Source: JBOZRQ01 sp050789255 (lineage in GTDB: Bacteria; Bacillota; Sulfobacillia; Symbiobacteriales; Symbiobacteriaceae). Taken from it: DNA of 64,000 nucleotides. Both the position numbers and the translations under genes were made by a program. Shown in pieces: positions 33,441 through 42,411 of the stretch; positions within the stretch are counted from its first letter, which is position 1; each line of letters opens with the position of its first letter. Under the pieces are notes generated by a model. That model worked only from the letters and a program-made list of their open reading frames with translations, was not told where the DNA came from and searched no databases. The stretch is from NCBI GenBank assembly GCA_050789255.1, contig JBOZRQ010000053.1:26690-90689 (forward strand), read 5' to 3'.

Positions 33441-34919
33441 GTGCGCCGCGTTCTCTCGTGCTTGCTTCTTTTGATGGTGATCTCCGGCTGTACCATCGGC
33501 CGTAAGTTCGACGATATGGTCACCGTGGCAGTGGGACCCGGCATCGCGTACGACGGCAACAGCCTCGTCCGTGCGATTGATTCAACCGACCCCATCGGGA
33601 TGCTCGACCGTGGCGAGGCGGCCCTCGCCCTCGTGCAGGGAGCGGTTCCCGCGAAGTACGGGGCGACGCTCTATAGCACCTCCGAAACCGTGATTATGCA
33701 GGGGTACCTCGACCCGCCGATCACCCTCACGCTGGAGCAAGCAAAGGCCGGCACTTGGCCCTCGGTCGGGTCTATGCCCGGCCCGACGCCGGGCGCCGTC
33801 GTCCTTGGCCGCCTGGCGGACCTGAAGCCCGGCTGGCGGGCCGTGCCGGTGGGCGGCGTAACCCCCACCCCCGAGACAGTCCTATCCGGCGAGTACCCGC
33901 TTCAGGAACGGGTCTCCTTGGTCTATCAGCCAGCGAACAAGTCAATCGCCGAAAGGCTGGTGCGTCCATCCGCCGACATGCCGGCGCCCTGGGCCCGCCT
34001 CACCGTGGCCGGCGACTTCATGCTCGCCCGGGGCGTGGACCGGGCCATGCGGGAGAACGGTACGCTCTACCCGGTCGAGAAGGTGAAGGATCACCTCGCC
34101 TCGGCGGACCTGGCCTTCGCCAACCTGGAGTCCCCCATCGGGGTGAAGGGCGCCCCGCTCCCCGGCAAGTCCATCTGGTTCCGGGCAAGGCCCGACGCGA
34201 TCGACCTGCTCAAGGCCGCCGGCCTGGACATGGTCACCATCGCCAACAATCACATCATGGACTACGACACGGAGAACTTCCTCGAAACCCTGGATCTCCT
34301 GGACCAGGCCAGCATCCCCTACGTGGGCGGCGGGCGCGACCTGGCGGGCGCACGCCACCCCCGGGTCCTGCAAGCCAAGGCGGTGAAGATCGCCTTCCTG
34401 GGCTACAGCCAGTTCGCCGACCTCTTCTTCGACTGGAGCTACCCCAAGAGCTTCGCTGCACAGGAGGGCGCCCCCGGCGTAGCTGGGATCAAGGACGAGT
34501 GGCTCGCCGAGGACATCAACAAAGCCCGCACCATGGCGGACGTTGTCGCAGTCACCTTCCACTGGGGTGACGAGTTCCAGAACTACCCCAACGCCGAACA
34601 GAAGCGGCTGGCACACCTGAGTGTGGATCTCGGCGCCGACCTGGTGCTCGGCTACCACCCGCACGCCATTCAGGGCTTGGAGCTCTACAAAGGCAAGTTC
34701 ATCGCCTACAGCACCGGGAACTTCATCATGGACCGGCAGGATACCGACCTGGCCCGAGAGTCGATGCTGCTCGACTTCCAGGTGGGTCCGGGCGGGGTCC
34801 GACAGGTGGAGGTCCACCCCGTCTGGATCCGGGCCGAGCAGCCCTACATCATGACCGGCGCCGAGGGGGAGCAACTGCTCCAGAAGATGCGCACCATCTC
34901 GGGGTGGAAGCATCCCTGA
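33441..34919 (+). CDS. CapA family lipoprotein (poly-gamma-glutamate-synthesis-type metallophosphatase)
   Basis: A 492-residue lipoprotein: signal MRRVLSCLLLLMVISGCTIG with lipobox ISGC. From about residue 190 it is a complete PGA_cap/CapA domain: LTVAGDFMLARGVDRAM, ADLAFANLESPIG, GLDMVTIANNHIMDY, VVAVTFHWGDEFQNYPN and LGYHPHAIQGLELYKGKFIAYSTGNFIMD, with the metal-binding Asp, Asn and His residues of the calcineurin-like fold. The first 190 residues are a separate domain. The GTG at 33441 follows GGGAGGTGAT by eight bases. It ends at a strong terminator. The exact substrate is unknown. Confidence 0.92.
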   Translation: MRRVLSCLLLLMVISGCTIGRKFDDMVTVAVGPGIAYDGNSLVRAIDSTDPIGMLDRGEAALALVQGAVPAKYGATLYSTSETVIMQGYLDPPITLTLEQAKAGTWPSVGSMPGPTPGAVVLGRLADLKPGWRAVPVGGVTPTPETVLSGEYPLQERVSLVYQPANKSIAERLVRPSADMPAPWARLTVAGDFMLARGVDRAMRENGTLYPVEKVKDHLASADLAFANLESPIGVKGAPLPGKSIWFRARPDAIDLLKAAGLDMVTIANNHIMDYDTENFLETLDLLDQASIPYVGGGRDLAGARHPRVLQAKAVKIAFLGYSQFADLFFDWSYPKSFAAQEGAPGVAGIKDEWLAEDINKARTMADVVAVTFHWGDEFQNYPNAEQKRLAHLSVDLGADLVLGYHPHAIQGLELYKGKFIAYSTGNFIMDRQDTDLARESMLLDFQVGPGGVRQVEVHPVWIRAEQPYIMTGAEGEQLLQKMRTISGWKHP

Positions 34920-34933
34920 CACCGTCCGGTTCT

Positions 34934-34975
34934 CCCCCCTTGTCGCATTATGAAGCGGCAGGGGGGTGTTTTTTT
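34934..34975 (+). terminator. Terminator of the CapA gene overlapping the next gene's start
   Basis: CCCCCCTTGTCGC (34934-34946) pairs with GCGGCAGGGGGG (34955-34966), with one bulge and a G-T pair, and is followed by TGTTTTTTT. Its 3' arm is also the only ribosome binding site of the gene starting at 34974, and the T run ends in that gene's TTG. Confidence 0.85.
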
Positions 34976-36149
34976 GCGTACGCTCATCTCGGTACTACTT
35001 GCCGTCGCGCTGCTCGGTGGCTGTGCCCCCGCCGTAGGCGGGACCACCGCTGACCACCGGGTCATTGTGCTGGACCGGGGCGCCACATTCAGACTCCTAC
35101 GGGTTGAGAATGGCAAGGTTGAGACTCTGGCCGACCTCGGCCCCTGCGAGGGCTGCGGCGCCCCGGTGGCGGCGCCGGACGGGCGGACCTTGTACATCGT
35201 CAAGGCCGTGAAGACAGGGCAGGACCCGATGCTCGACTCGAAGGTGGTCACCGTGGTCGCGAGCACCGGTGCGGTCAGCGAGGGTCCGGCCTTTGCACAC
35301 GGCCCGCTGCCGTGGTCGTGGGCGACTACTTCCGCCTCGCCGGACGGGCACTACCTCTACCTGGATATTCCGCACAACCCCGCCAGCGCACAGTACAACC
35401 CGCTGCATGCACAGCGGGGCTTTGTCGCCTATGACCTACGGACCCAGAAGCTGCTTGACCACCCCTTCGTCTCCTTGTCCCTGGACGAAGGGGGAGGCTG
35501 GGAGATGCACCTGGCCAAGGACGGGAAACTCGGCTTCTTGTGCTGCTGGGTGCAGGGGTCCGACCATCCTCATCCAGGCATCATCACCGTCGACCTGAGC
35601 AGCGGCAAGGTGGTCGCCCGGACCATGATCAACTCGCCCAGCCACCTGGTCCACCCGACCCGCCTGACCCCGGCCGGGGACGGGCGCCACTTCTACGCCC
35701 TGCGGGCCGGGTCGAACGCCTGGTGGGAGATCGACGCTCAGGCGGGGAAGATCACCCGCCAAGGTCCGGAGCCCCCCACCGAGGCGCCAGCCCCCACCAA
35801 CGCCCCTGGCTGGTATGACATCGCCTTAGGAGAGTTGGTAACCGCCAAGGACCTCCTGTTTTCAAGCCTGTACCTGGCTGAGACGGACAAAATGAACCCC
35901 ACCACGCCGAAACACAAGGCGGGCGGCGGCATTCGGTTGTTAAACACCAAGGACTTCAGCCAGACCGCCCACCTCCTGCCGGACCGCACCTTCGAGGCCC
36001 TGGCCCTCAGCCCGGACGGGTCCACCCTCTACGCCCTGGACCGGGAGTCGGCGGAACTGTTGGCCTTCGACACGAAGACCTTCACGCAGGTGTCGTCGAC
36101 CAAGACCGTTGGCGAGCGACCCGACCGGGTCCTGACCCTGAGAAAGTAG
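34974..36149 (+). CDS. Lipoprotein with beta-propeller-like repeats
   Basis: About 391 residues. The signal peptide LRTLISVLLAVALLGGCAP has lipobox LGGC. The mature protein shows repeated strands of YVTN/WD40 type: GCGAPVAAPDGRTLYIVKAV, TTSASPDGHYLYLDIP, RLTPAGDGRHFYALRAG and FEALALSPDGSTLYALDRES. I prefer the TTG at 34974, because the G run of the upstream terminator hairpin is spaced correctly; an ATG at 34950 lies within the hairpin loop and would add eight residues. Function unknown; it resembles the larger lipoprotein at 15205 in style. Confidence 0.83.
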   Translation: MRTLISVLLAVALLGGCAPAVGGTTADHRVIVLDRGATFRLLRVENGKVETLADLGPCEGCGAPVAAPDGRTLYIVKAVKTGQDPMLDSKVVTVVASTGAVSEGPAFAHGPLPWSWATTSASPDGHYLYLDIPHNPASAQYNPLHAQRGFVAYDLRTQKLLDHPFVSLSLDEGGGWEMHLAKDGKLGFLCCWVQGSDHPHPGIITVDLSSGKVVARTMINSPSHLVHPTRLTPAGDGRHFYALRAGSNAWWEIDAQAGKITRQGPEPPTEAPAPTNAPGWYDIALGELVTAKDLLFSSLYLAETDKMNPTTPKHKAGGGIRLLNTKDFSQTAHLLPDRTFEALALSPDGSTLYALDRESAELLAFDTKTFTQVSSTKTVGERPDRVLTLRK

Positions 36150-36196
36150 ACCGCTCATGCGCCGGGCACACTAAGCTGAACAAGGAGGCGACGGCT

Positions 36197-37234
36197 TTGG
36201 TCAACCTCTTCAAGCGAGTGCCCGACGATCAGGGAAGCCTCACAGCCGCCTTGCTGGCGCTGCTCGAGCACTCCGACCGCGAACTGCTGAACGGCTTCCT
36301 CCGCAGGGCCGGGGCGCCCTGCCAGGTCGAGGCCGACGCAGGCGTGCAGTTTCAGTTCCCCGCCCAGGTCGGCCCGGCCACCGGCGGCATGATCTCCGCC
36401 CCCCACTGCCGCCTGGCCGTCATGGCGCAGGCGCCGGGTGAGCCGTGGAGCCCACCGCCCGTCGCACCGGACACCATCGTCATCACCCACGATGCCCGGC
36501 CCCCGCTGGGCGCCCACGCCATGACCTGGGAGGACCTCGACCGCTGGCTCGGCAGCCTGGAGGAGCGGTACGACGCCCAGCACCGCACCGGCTTCCTGCT
36601 CCGCCAGTTCCGGGAGTACCTGAAGGAGGCGGGCCTGGAGTACTTCCCCGGCTTCCACGAGGCAGACCTGGCCGCCGCTCCCCTCGCCCTGAGCGAGCTG
36701 AACGAGTTCTACACCCTGGCTGGCACCTTCTTCGAACGGCTCGCCCCCGCCCTCTCCGCCACCTTCCCGGGCGCCGCCGAGGTGCGCCAGTCCCGGGCCG
36801 AGGACCTGCTGGCCGGCTACTGCTACCGGGACTACGGCGGCGCCCCGTTCACTCCGGCCGGCTTCCTGCGGGCCGCCTTCCACCTGCCCGAGTCCCAGTG
36901 GCAGGTCGCCCTCTGGCTCGCTCCGGGGGACGGCGCCCACGGGCGCCTGCGCACCGCCCTGCTGGAGAGCCCGCCCTTCCTGGCGGGGCTCCGGGCCCTG
37001 GAGGGCGAGCCCCTGCTGTGGCTCTGGTCCCAGAACGACGAGCGGAAACTCCCCCTGGACGACGAAGCGGCGGAGGCCATCGCCTCCGCCGAGTGGACCC
37101 AGTATCAGGTTGGGGTGCAGCTGAGCTCCCCCTTCGCCCAATTGGCGGGCGAGGGAAGCGTAAGGAAGGTCACGCAGCGGTGCGAGGCCCTGATGGGCGC
37201 CCTCGCACCGGTCCTGGCGACCACGGTGCACTAA
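36197..37234 (+). CDS. Uncharacterised protein resembling PD-(D/E)XK nuclease-like proteins, active site not seen
   Basis: A 345-residue protein starting at a TTG nine bases after AAGGAGG. The layout recalls the PD-(D/E)XK family in which an N-terminal LTAALLALLEHSDRELLNGFLRRAG helix is followed by a nuclease core and then by WEDLDRWL...FLLRQFREYLKEAGL. Here the core region (residues about 45-95) has VEADAGVQFQFPA and LAVMAQAP but no recognisable D-x(n)-(D/E)-x-K, so if the relation is right the enzyme is inactive. The C-terminal 150 residues are unassigned. The gene stands alone and converges, with a four-base overlap, on the FloA-linked small protein. Confidence 0.65.
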   Translation: MVNLFKRVPDDQGSLTAALLALLEHSDRELLNGFLRRAGAPCQVEADAGVQFQFPAQVGPATGGMISAPHCRLAVMAQAPGEPWSPPPVAPDTIVITHDARPPLGAHAMTWEDLDRWLGSLEERYDAQHRTGFLLRQFREYLKEAGLEYFPGFHEADLAAAPLALSELNEFYTLAGTFFERLAPALSATFPGAAEVRQSRAEDLLAGYCYRDYGGAPFTPAGFLRAAFHLPESQWQVALWLAPGDGAHGRLRTALLESPPFLAGLRALEGEPLLWLWSQNDERKLPLDDEAAEAIASAEWTQYQVGVQLSSPFAQLAGEGSVRKVTQRCEALMGALAPVLATTVH

Positions 37235-37743
37235 CGGCGCCGCAGCGCCTTGGGCTTGCCCAGCACCTCGGCCATCACCACGGCCCGGGCCACGGCGGAC
37301 CGGTCGGTAAAGGCGTCCTTCAGGTCGACAGCCACCCCTTCGGAGCGACCGATATCCTCCGGGACGATGGCCGTCCGGGCCAAGGTGCCAATGCGGTCGG
37401 TCTCCTCGGTGAACCGCAGGGCCTCGGCCTCCGCTGAGGTGGAGCCCGGCCCTTCCAGACCGGCGCCCTCCATCCCGGAGCCAATGCCCTCGCCTCCCGA
37501 GACGCCCTCGCCCGAGGCCGCCACCGGCCGCGGCGGGCTTTGCCGCGCCACAGGAGGCGCAGGCTGCTGCCGAGGCGAAGCGTCAGGCCAGCTCGGGCGG
37601 GGATACCCGGGCACCCCGGGTCCGGCCACGGGTCCGGGCCACTTTGGCGCGGGCGTCCGCTCATCCCTGCGCTTCATCAGCTTCGAGCCGATCGAGACCG
37701 CCGCGAAGATCACGAAGACCAGGATCCCAAAGAGATCCTCCAC
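37231..37743 (-). CDS. Membrane-anchored small protein linked to floA
   Basis: A 170-residue protein with one N-terminal membrane helix (DLFGILVFVIFAAVSIGSKL), a long Pro/Gly/Ala-rich linker (residues about 28-105) and a conserved-looking C terminus (DAFTDRSAVARAVVMAEVLGKP). AGGTGAGG lies before the GTG. It is ten bases downstream of floA and last in the nfeD-floA operon, so a role at flotillin membrane domains is plausible. I recognise no named family. Confidence 0.75.
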   Translation of the reverse strand: MEDLFGILVFVIFAAVSIGSKLMKRRDERTPAPKWPGPVAGPGVPGYPRPSWPDASPRQQPAPPVARQSPPRPVAASGEGVSGGEGIGSGMEGAGLEGPGSTSAEAEALRFTEETDRIGTLARTAIVPEDIGRSEGVAVDLKDAFTDRSAVARAVVMAEVLGKPKALRRR

Positions 37744-37753
37744 GGGGCCTCAC

Positions 37754-38746
37754 CTACTTCTTTCCGGTCTGCTCGCCACCCTGGCCGCGGGCGATGTTCT
37801 CCCGCATGCTGGTGTCAGCCTGGACATTCAGCATATTCACGTAGTCCAACACACCGAGCTTGCCCTCGCGCAGGGCCTGCGCCATCGCCAGGGGCACCTC
37901 GGCTTCCGACGCGACCACCTTGGCCCGCATGCGCTGGGTCTCGGCCTTCATCTCCTGCTCCTCGGCCACGGCCATAGCCCGGCGCTCCTCGGCCTTGGCC
38001 TGGGCGACCCGCTTCTCGGCCTCGGCCTGGTCGGCCATCAGGCGGGCGCCAATGTTGGAGCCCACGTCCACGTCAGCAATGTCGATCGAAACGATCTCGA
38101 AGGCGGTGCCGGCGTCGAGGCCCTTGGCCAGAACCGTCCGGGAGATCAGGTCCGGGTTCTCCAGGACCTGCTTGTGAGTAGCGGCCGAGCCGATCGTGGT
38201 AACGATGCCCTCGCCGACACGGGCGATCACCGTCTCCTCGCCGGCGCCGCCGACCAGGCGGCCAATGTCGGCACGCACGGTCACACGGGCCTTCGCCTTC
38301 AGCTCAATGCCATCCTTCGCCACACCGGCGACGATCGGGGTCTCAATCACCTTCGGGTTGACCGACATCTGCACGGCCTGGAGCACGTCACGGCCGGCCA
38401 GGTCGATGGCGGCAGCCCGCTCAAAGGGGAGCTCGATGCCGGCACGGTGCGCAGCGATCAGGGCGTTTACGACCCGGTCGACGTTGCCGCCCGCCAGGAA
38501 GTGGGCTTCCAGCCGGTCCAGGCCCGGCTCCAGGCCCGCCTTCTCCGCCTTGATCAGCGGGTTCACAATCCGGGCCGGAGGTACACGCCGCAGCCGCATG
38601 CCGATCAGGTGGAAGATGCCCACCTTGACGCCGGCAGCGAGGGCCGAAATCCAGAGACCCAGCGGCACAAAGCTCAGGAATACGGAGACGACCACAATCA
38701 CGCCAAAAATCACGATAATCGTCCCAAAGAGCTGTCCATCGGCCAC
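37754..38746 (-). CDS. floA: Flotillin-like protein FloA
   Basis: Scaffold of functional membrane microdomains, about 330 residues. A hydrophobic N terminus (GTIIVIFGVIVVVSVFLSFVPLGLWISA) embeds it in the inner leaflet. Then comes the conserved IFHLIGMRLRRVPPARIVNPLIKAEKAGL, the SPFH-like domain, and a long Ala/Glu coiled region (DQAEAEKRVAQAKAEERRAMAVAEEQEMKAETQRMRAKV, read in pieces). The GTG at 38746 is preferred because GGAGAG is eight bases upstream; the GTG at 38755 abuts it. Middle gene of nfeD-floA-small anchored protein. Confidence 0.95.
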   Translation of the reverse strand: MADGQLFGTIIVIFGVIVVVSVFLSFVPLGLWISALAAGVKVGIFHLIGMRLRRVPPARIVNPLIKAEKAGLEPGLDRLEAHFLAGGNVDRVVNALIAAHRAGIELPFERAAAIDLAGRDVLQAVQMSVNPKVIETPIVAGVAKDGIELKAKARVTVRADIGRLVGGAGEETVIARVGEGIVTTIGSAATHKQVLENPDLISRTVLAKGLDAGTAFEIVSIDIADVDVGSNIGARLMADQAEAEKRVAQAKAEERRAMAVAEEQEMKAETQRMRAKVVASEAEVPLAMAQALREGKLGVLDYVNMLNVQADTSMRENIARGQGGEQTGKK

Positions 38747-38773
38747 AGTCGTCACTCTCCAATCAATCAGACC

Positions 38774-40084
38774 TTATTGTCCTACAGGGCGAACGAGCAC
38801 ACGCGTGCCCTCCACCCGAACAACCGCTACCCGGGTGCCGGCGGGCAGAAACTCGCCCTCCGACACAACGTCAACCTTCTCCTGGCCGAACTGGGCGGTG
38901 CCGGCCGGGCGCAGCACCGTGACGGTGTTGCCCTCCTTGCCGACCAGACCCGTCAGGTCCGCACGCTCCGGCACCCAGCCCCGGGCGTCGGAGGCCAGGG
39001 TCAGCGCCTTGCCCAGCCCCTTCTTGCTCACCATGCGCACGACCGCAAAGAGCACAAAGGCGAAGGCGACCGAAGCGAACGTCAGATACCACAGCGCCAG
39101 CGTCGTATCCGGCACGGCGAAGAAGATCGACGCCGCCATGGAGATGATACCGCTGACCCCGAAGATGCCAAACCCGGGCACGAACGCCTCCACGATCAGC
39201 AGTACGATGCCCAGCAGCGCCAGGGACAACTCGACCCAGTTGGCCGTGCCCGCCAGCACATTCCCCATGAAGAAGAGCCCCAGACACAGGATGCCGATCA
39301 GCCCCGGCAGCGTAACGCCAGGCTTGATGAACTCAATCCCGATCGCAACCACCCCAGCGACCAACAGGAGCGTCGCCACCCAGGGGGTGGTCAGAAAGCG
39401 CCCGACCCGGTCGGAGAGCGTGAGCGGAATATCGACCAACTCATAGTCGCTAATGCCCGCCAGCTTGATCGACTCAGCGAGGCTCTGGGCCTGGCCGTCG
39501 GCGTACCGCTTGTCGATGGCATCGCGGTAGTTCAGGGTCAACAGTTCCGACTGCTGTCCGGGGATCGGCTTCTTGCGATCCACCATGGCCCGGGCGATGG
39601 CCGGATCGCGCCCCCGCGCCAGCGCCGTGGACTCAAAGGCGGCGACCACCGCCGACAGGGTCTTGGGGTCGGCGGGCTCCGTCGAGCCGCTCACCCGAGG
39701 CTCTGCCGCACCGATGATGCCACCGGTGTGCATGTAAATCCGCTCAGCCGCCGTAGCGATCAGGGCGCCGGCCGACAGGGCCTTGCCCTCCACAAAGGCG
39801 ACCGTCTTGAGCTTCGAGTCCAGAATCCGCTCCTGCATCTGAAACGCGCTGGTCACGAGCCCGCCGGGGGTGTTGATGATGATCGCCACGCCCGCCGCAT
39901 CCGGATCGCTCTCAGCCGCATCAAACACGCGGTCCGTCAGGTTGGCCACAAAGGGGTCGATCTCCTGGAACTGGTCCACATGCAAGACATATACCTTCGA
40001 CTTGCCTGCTGCACCAGCGGTACCGGGTAGCACCGCCAGCACCGCAAACAGGGCCAGAGCCAGCCATGAGAACACTCGGCGCAT
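38774..40084 (-). CDS. NfeD family membrane serine protease-like protein
   Basis: A 436-residue protein of the long NfeD type. Signal peptide (RRVFSWLALALFAVLAVLPGTAGAA), a ClpP-like domain with GVAIIINTPGGLVTSAFQMQE and VEGKALSAGALIATAAERIYMHTGGIIGAAEP (Ser-Lys dyad region SAGALIA and the following helix), about five membrane segments, and a C-terminal OB-fold NfeD domain (GLVGKEGNTVTVLRPAG...VRVEGTRVLVRP). The ATG at 40084 has AGGAGG eight bases upstream. It is operonic with floA, the usual partnership in Bacillota (YqeZ-YqfA). Confidence 0.93.
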   Translation of the reverse strand: MRRVFSWLALALFAVLAVLPGTAGAAGKSKVYVLHVDQFQEIDPFVANLTDRVFDAAESDPDAAGVAIIINTPGGLVTSAFQMQERILDSKLKTVAFVEGKALSAGALIATAAERIYMHTGGIIGAAEPRVSGSTEPADPKTLSAVVAAFESTALARGRDPAIARAMVDRKKPIPGQQSELLTLNYRDAIDKRYADGQAQSLAESIKLAGISDYELVDIPLTLSDRVGRFLTTPWVATLLLVAGVVAIGIEFIKPGVTLPGLIGILCLGLFFMGNVLAGTANWVELSLALLGIVLLIVEAFVPGFGIFGVSGIISMAASIFFAVPDTTLALWYLTFASVAFAFVLFAVVRMVSKKGLGKALTLASDARGWVPERADLTGLVGKEGNTVTVLRPAGTAQFGQEKVDVVSEGEFLPAGTRVAVVRVEGTRVLVRPVGQ

Positions 40085-40134
40085 CTGCACCGCCTCCTCC
40101 CGCATCAGGAAATACCCCAGCGGGCGGGCGCCCG

Positions 40135-42243
40135 CTAGTCGCCGATCAGCCGGTGGCGCTCAGCGGTGGGAATCCATGGCTCCCCCGCCGGCGCTTCCGC
40201 CCTCTCAATCTGCACCAGGTTCGTATGGAACGAGGCGCCGCCGCCCATGTCGGCCACGGCATCCGTCGTCAGCGCATTAATGCCCACACCGTCCGGCATG
40301 AACCGCGTCCACCAGATCGACGGGGAGATCGCCACCCCGGCCCGGCTCCAGTCGCCCACGGCGGCCTGCAGCCTCACCGAGCCCCGGTCGTTGAAGACCC
40401 GCACCCAGTCGCCATCCTCAATCCCACGGCTCCCGGCATCATCCGGATTGATGTAGATGGTGGGCACGCCCTCCCCCTTCATCATCCGCGGCTGGTTGGC
40501 GAAGGTCGTGTTCAGGAAGTGATGTGCCGCCGGGCTCACCAGGTGGATCGGGTACTTGCGAGCCAGCTCGGGAGATCCGTCCACCGACTCCGCCGGGGGC
40601 ACGTACTCCAGCACCGGCTCCATACCCGCCTTGGCCAACGTCTCCGAGTAGAACTCCACCTTGCCCGACGGGGTGGTGAAGCCGCCCTCGGCGAAGGGCG
40701 CCGGCGCCCGGTTCACCTTGATCAGGTGCTCCTTCTGGAGCCGCTCGAAGGTGATGCCCTCCAGGTACCTGCTGTTCGAGGCCAACTGCTGGCGGACCAG
40801 CTCCTCGTCGGAGTCCTGGAAGCAGGGCTCCGTAAAGCCCATGTGCCTCGCCAGCCTGCGGAAGAGTTCGCTGTTGGGGATCGCCTCGCCCAGCGGTTCG
40901 ATCGCCGGCTCGTTGAGCTGCACGTAGAGGTGCCAGTAAGAGTACATCAGCTCCAGGTGCTCGAGCTGGGTGGTGGCCGGCAGCACGATGTCCGCGTACT
41001 TGCAGGTATCGGTCATCAGTTGCTCGTGTACCACCACGAACAGATCTTCACGCAATAGACCAGCGCGCACCTTCGTTTGGTTCGGTGCGACGTCGGCAGG
41101 ATTCGAATTATAGACGAACAGCGCCTTGACCGGAGGGTGATCCACCTCGGTCAGGGCCTTGCCCAACTCGATCATGTTGATCGTCCGGGGCGCCGGGCTG
41201 GGCATCAAATCGGGCCGCTCCCGCTTAAAGGCATCAAACCCGTAGGAGCCGGAGTTCGACAGCAGGAAGCCGCCGCCCCGGTCCCGCCAGTGGCCGGTCA
41301 GTGCCGGCAGCATGCAAATGCCGCGCACAATCGACCCGCCATTGGTATGCCGCTGCAGGCCATAGCCCACCCGCAGCACTGCCGGGCGGGTGTTGTACCA
41401 GAGCCGGGCGAACTTACGAATATCATCCGCACCGACGCCGGTGACTTCAGCGGCCCGCTCAGGGCTCCACTGGGCCGCCTTCTTGGCCAGCTCGTCGAAG
41501 CCCAGGGTGTACTGCTCAATATAGGCATGATCCAAAAGGTCCTCGTTAATCAGCACGTTCATCACGCCGAGCACGAAGGCGGTATCGGTGCCGGGGCGCG
41601 GCGAGATGTGCCAGTCGGCCTCTCGGGCTCCCTTGTAACGGTAGGGGTCGATCACGACCAGCTGGGCGCCGCGCCGGCGGGCCTCCTGAATAATCGGCCA
41701 CTGATGCGTATTCGAGGAGATCACGTTTACGCCCCAGACCACGATCAGCTTGGCGTTCACCATATCCTCGGGGTCCGGCCCTTGCCGGGCCCCGGTCACG
41801 CTGGTAATCGCAGCGCCGCCGGCGCTCGCGCAAATCGTGCGGTCCAGTTGGCTGGCTCCAAGCTTGTGGAAGAACCGGCGATCCATCGAGCCGTAGTGCA
41901 GAATGCCGATCGTCCCCGCGTAGGAGTACGGCAAAATCGCCTCCGCCCCGTACTCGGCGGTAATGTTGCTCAAACGCGCAGCGATCTCCGTGAGCGCCTC
42001 GTCCCAGGAGATTCGCTCGAACTTACCCTCGCCCTTCGGGCCCACCCGCCGCATAGGGTACAGCACACGATCCGGGCTGTAGACCCGTTCCTCGTAATGG
42101 TTGGTCTTGACACACAGGTAGCCGCGGGTGACCGGGTTATCCGGATCGCCCATGACGCGCATAGCACGCCCGTTCTTCACATGGACCAGCATGGAACATG
42201 TATCCCAGCAGTCGTGGGGGCAGACCGCCTTCTTTACTACCAC
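40135..42243 (-). CDS. Molybdopterin-dependent oxidoreductase (DMSO reductase superfamily)
   Basis: About 702 residues, cytoplasmic in appearance: no Tat signal seen. The N terminus has the 4Fe-4S motif CPHDCWDTC with a fourth Cys in TRGYLC. Then MGDPDNPV, the molybdopterin domain with VVWGVNVISSNTHQWPIIQEARRRGAQLVVIDPYR (read in pieces), and the C-terminal dinucleotide-binding domain (VFNDRGSVRLQAAVGDW, FMPDGVGINAL). The substrate cannot be told; relatives include formate dehydrogenase- and thiosulfate reductase-like enzymes. Start choice is uncertain: the GTG at 42243 (AAGGA seven bases before) gives the usual N terminus; GTGs at 42300 and 42312 are possible. A TATAAT at 42344-42349 excludes starts further upstream. 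A MoCF gene and a 4Fe-4S protein gene lie nearby on the same strand. Confidence 0.92.
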   Translation of the reverse strand: MVVKKAVCPHDCWDTCSMLVHVKNGRAMRVMGDPDNPVTRGYLCVKTNHYEERVYSPDRVLYPMRRVGPKGEGKFERISWDEALTEIAARLSNITAEYGAEAILPYSYAGTIGILHYGSMDRRFFHKLGASQLDRTICASAGGAAITSVTGARQGPDPEDMVNAKLIVVWGVNVISSNTHQWPIIQEARRRGAQLVVIDPYRYKGAREADWHISPRPGTDTAFVLGVMNVLINEDLLDHAYIEQYTLGFDELAKKAAQWSPERAAEVTGVGADDIRKFARLWYNTRPAVLRVGYGLQRHTNGGSIVRGICMLPALTGHWRDRGGGFLLSNSGSYGFDAFKRERPDLMPSPAPRTINMIELGKALTEVDHPPVKALFVYNSNPADVAPNQTKVRAGLLREDLFVVVHEQLMTDTCKYADIVLPATTQLEHLELMYSYWHLYVQLNEPAIEPLGEAIPNSELFRRLARHMGFTEPCFQDSDEELVRQQLASNSRYLEGITFERLQKEHLIKVNRAPAPFAEGGFTTPSGKVEFYSETLAKAGMEPVLEYVPPAESVDGSPELARKYPIHLVSPAAHHFLNTTFANQPRMMKGEGVPTIYINPDDAGSRGIEDGDWVRVFNDRGSVRLQAAVGDWSRAGVAISPSIWWTRFMPDGVGINALTTDAVADMGGGASFHTNLVQIERAEAPAGEPWIPTAERHRLIGD

Positions 42244-42343
42244 CTCAGGGTCCTTGGCCCGGCTCTGTCCACCGGGTACCTTCCGCTCCTCGACCGACAC
42301 GACCGCAATCACTCCCTCGGGACCCTCTATGACTAACACCAAC

Positions 42344-42349
42344 ATTATA
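42344..42349 (-). promoter_or_regulatory. Consensus -10 element before the molybdopterin oxidoreductase gene
   Basis: Minus-strand TATAAT about 100 bases before the preferred GTG. No matching -35 was found at 16-18 bases, so an activator or an alternative sigma context is possible. Confidence 0.5.
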
Positions 42350-42381
42350 TCATCGGTCAGGTGATTATTTCGGCTTCCCAT

Positions 42382-42411
42382 GAAAAGAGCCGCCCCCATC
42401 AGGAGGCGGCG
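42382..42411 (-). terminator. Terminator of the diguanylate cyclase gene
   Basis: On the minus strand GCCGCC and GGGCGGC form a stem around TCCTGATGG, followed by TCTTTT. The stop codon of the cyclase gene (42399-42401) lies in the hairpin loop. Confidence 0.8.

Noticed and set aside
37250..40030. 926-codon plus-strand open frame opposite the small anchored protein, floA and nfeD
   Set aside because: It is antisense to three well-supported genes. Its composition is shaped by their codons in a high-GC genome and it shows no recognisable domain.
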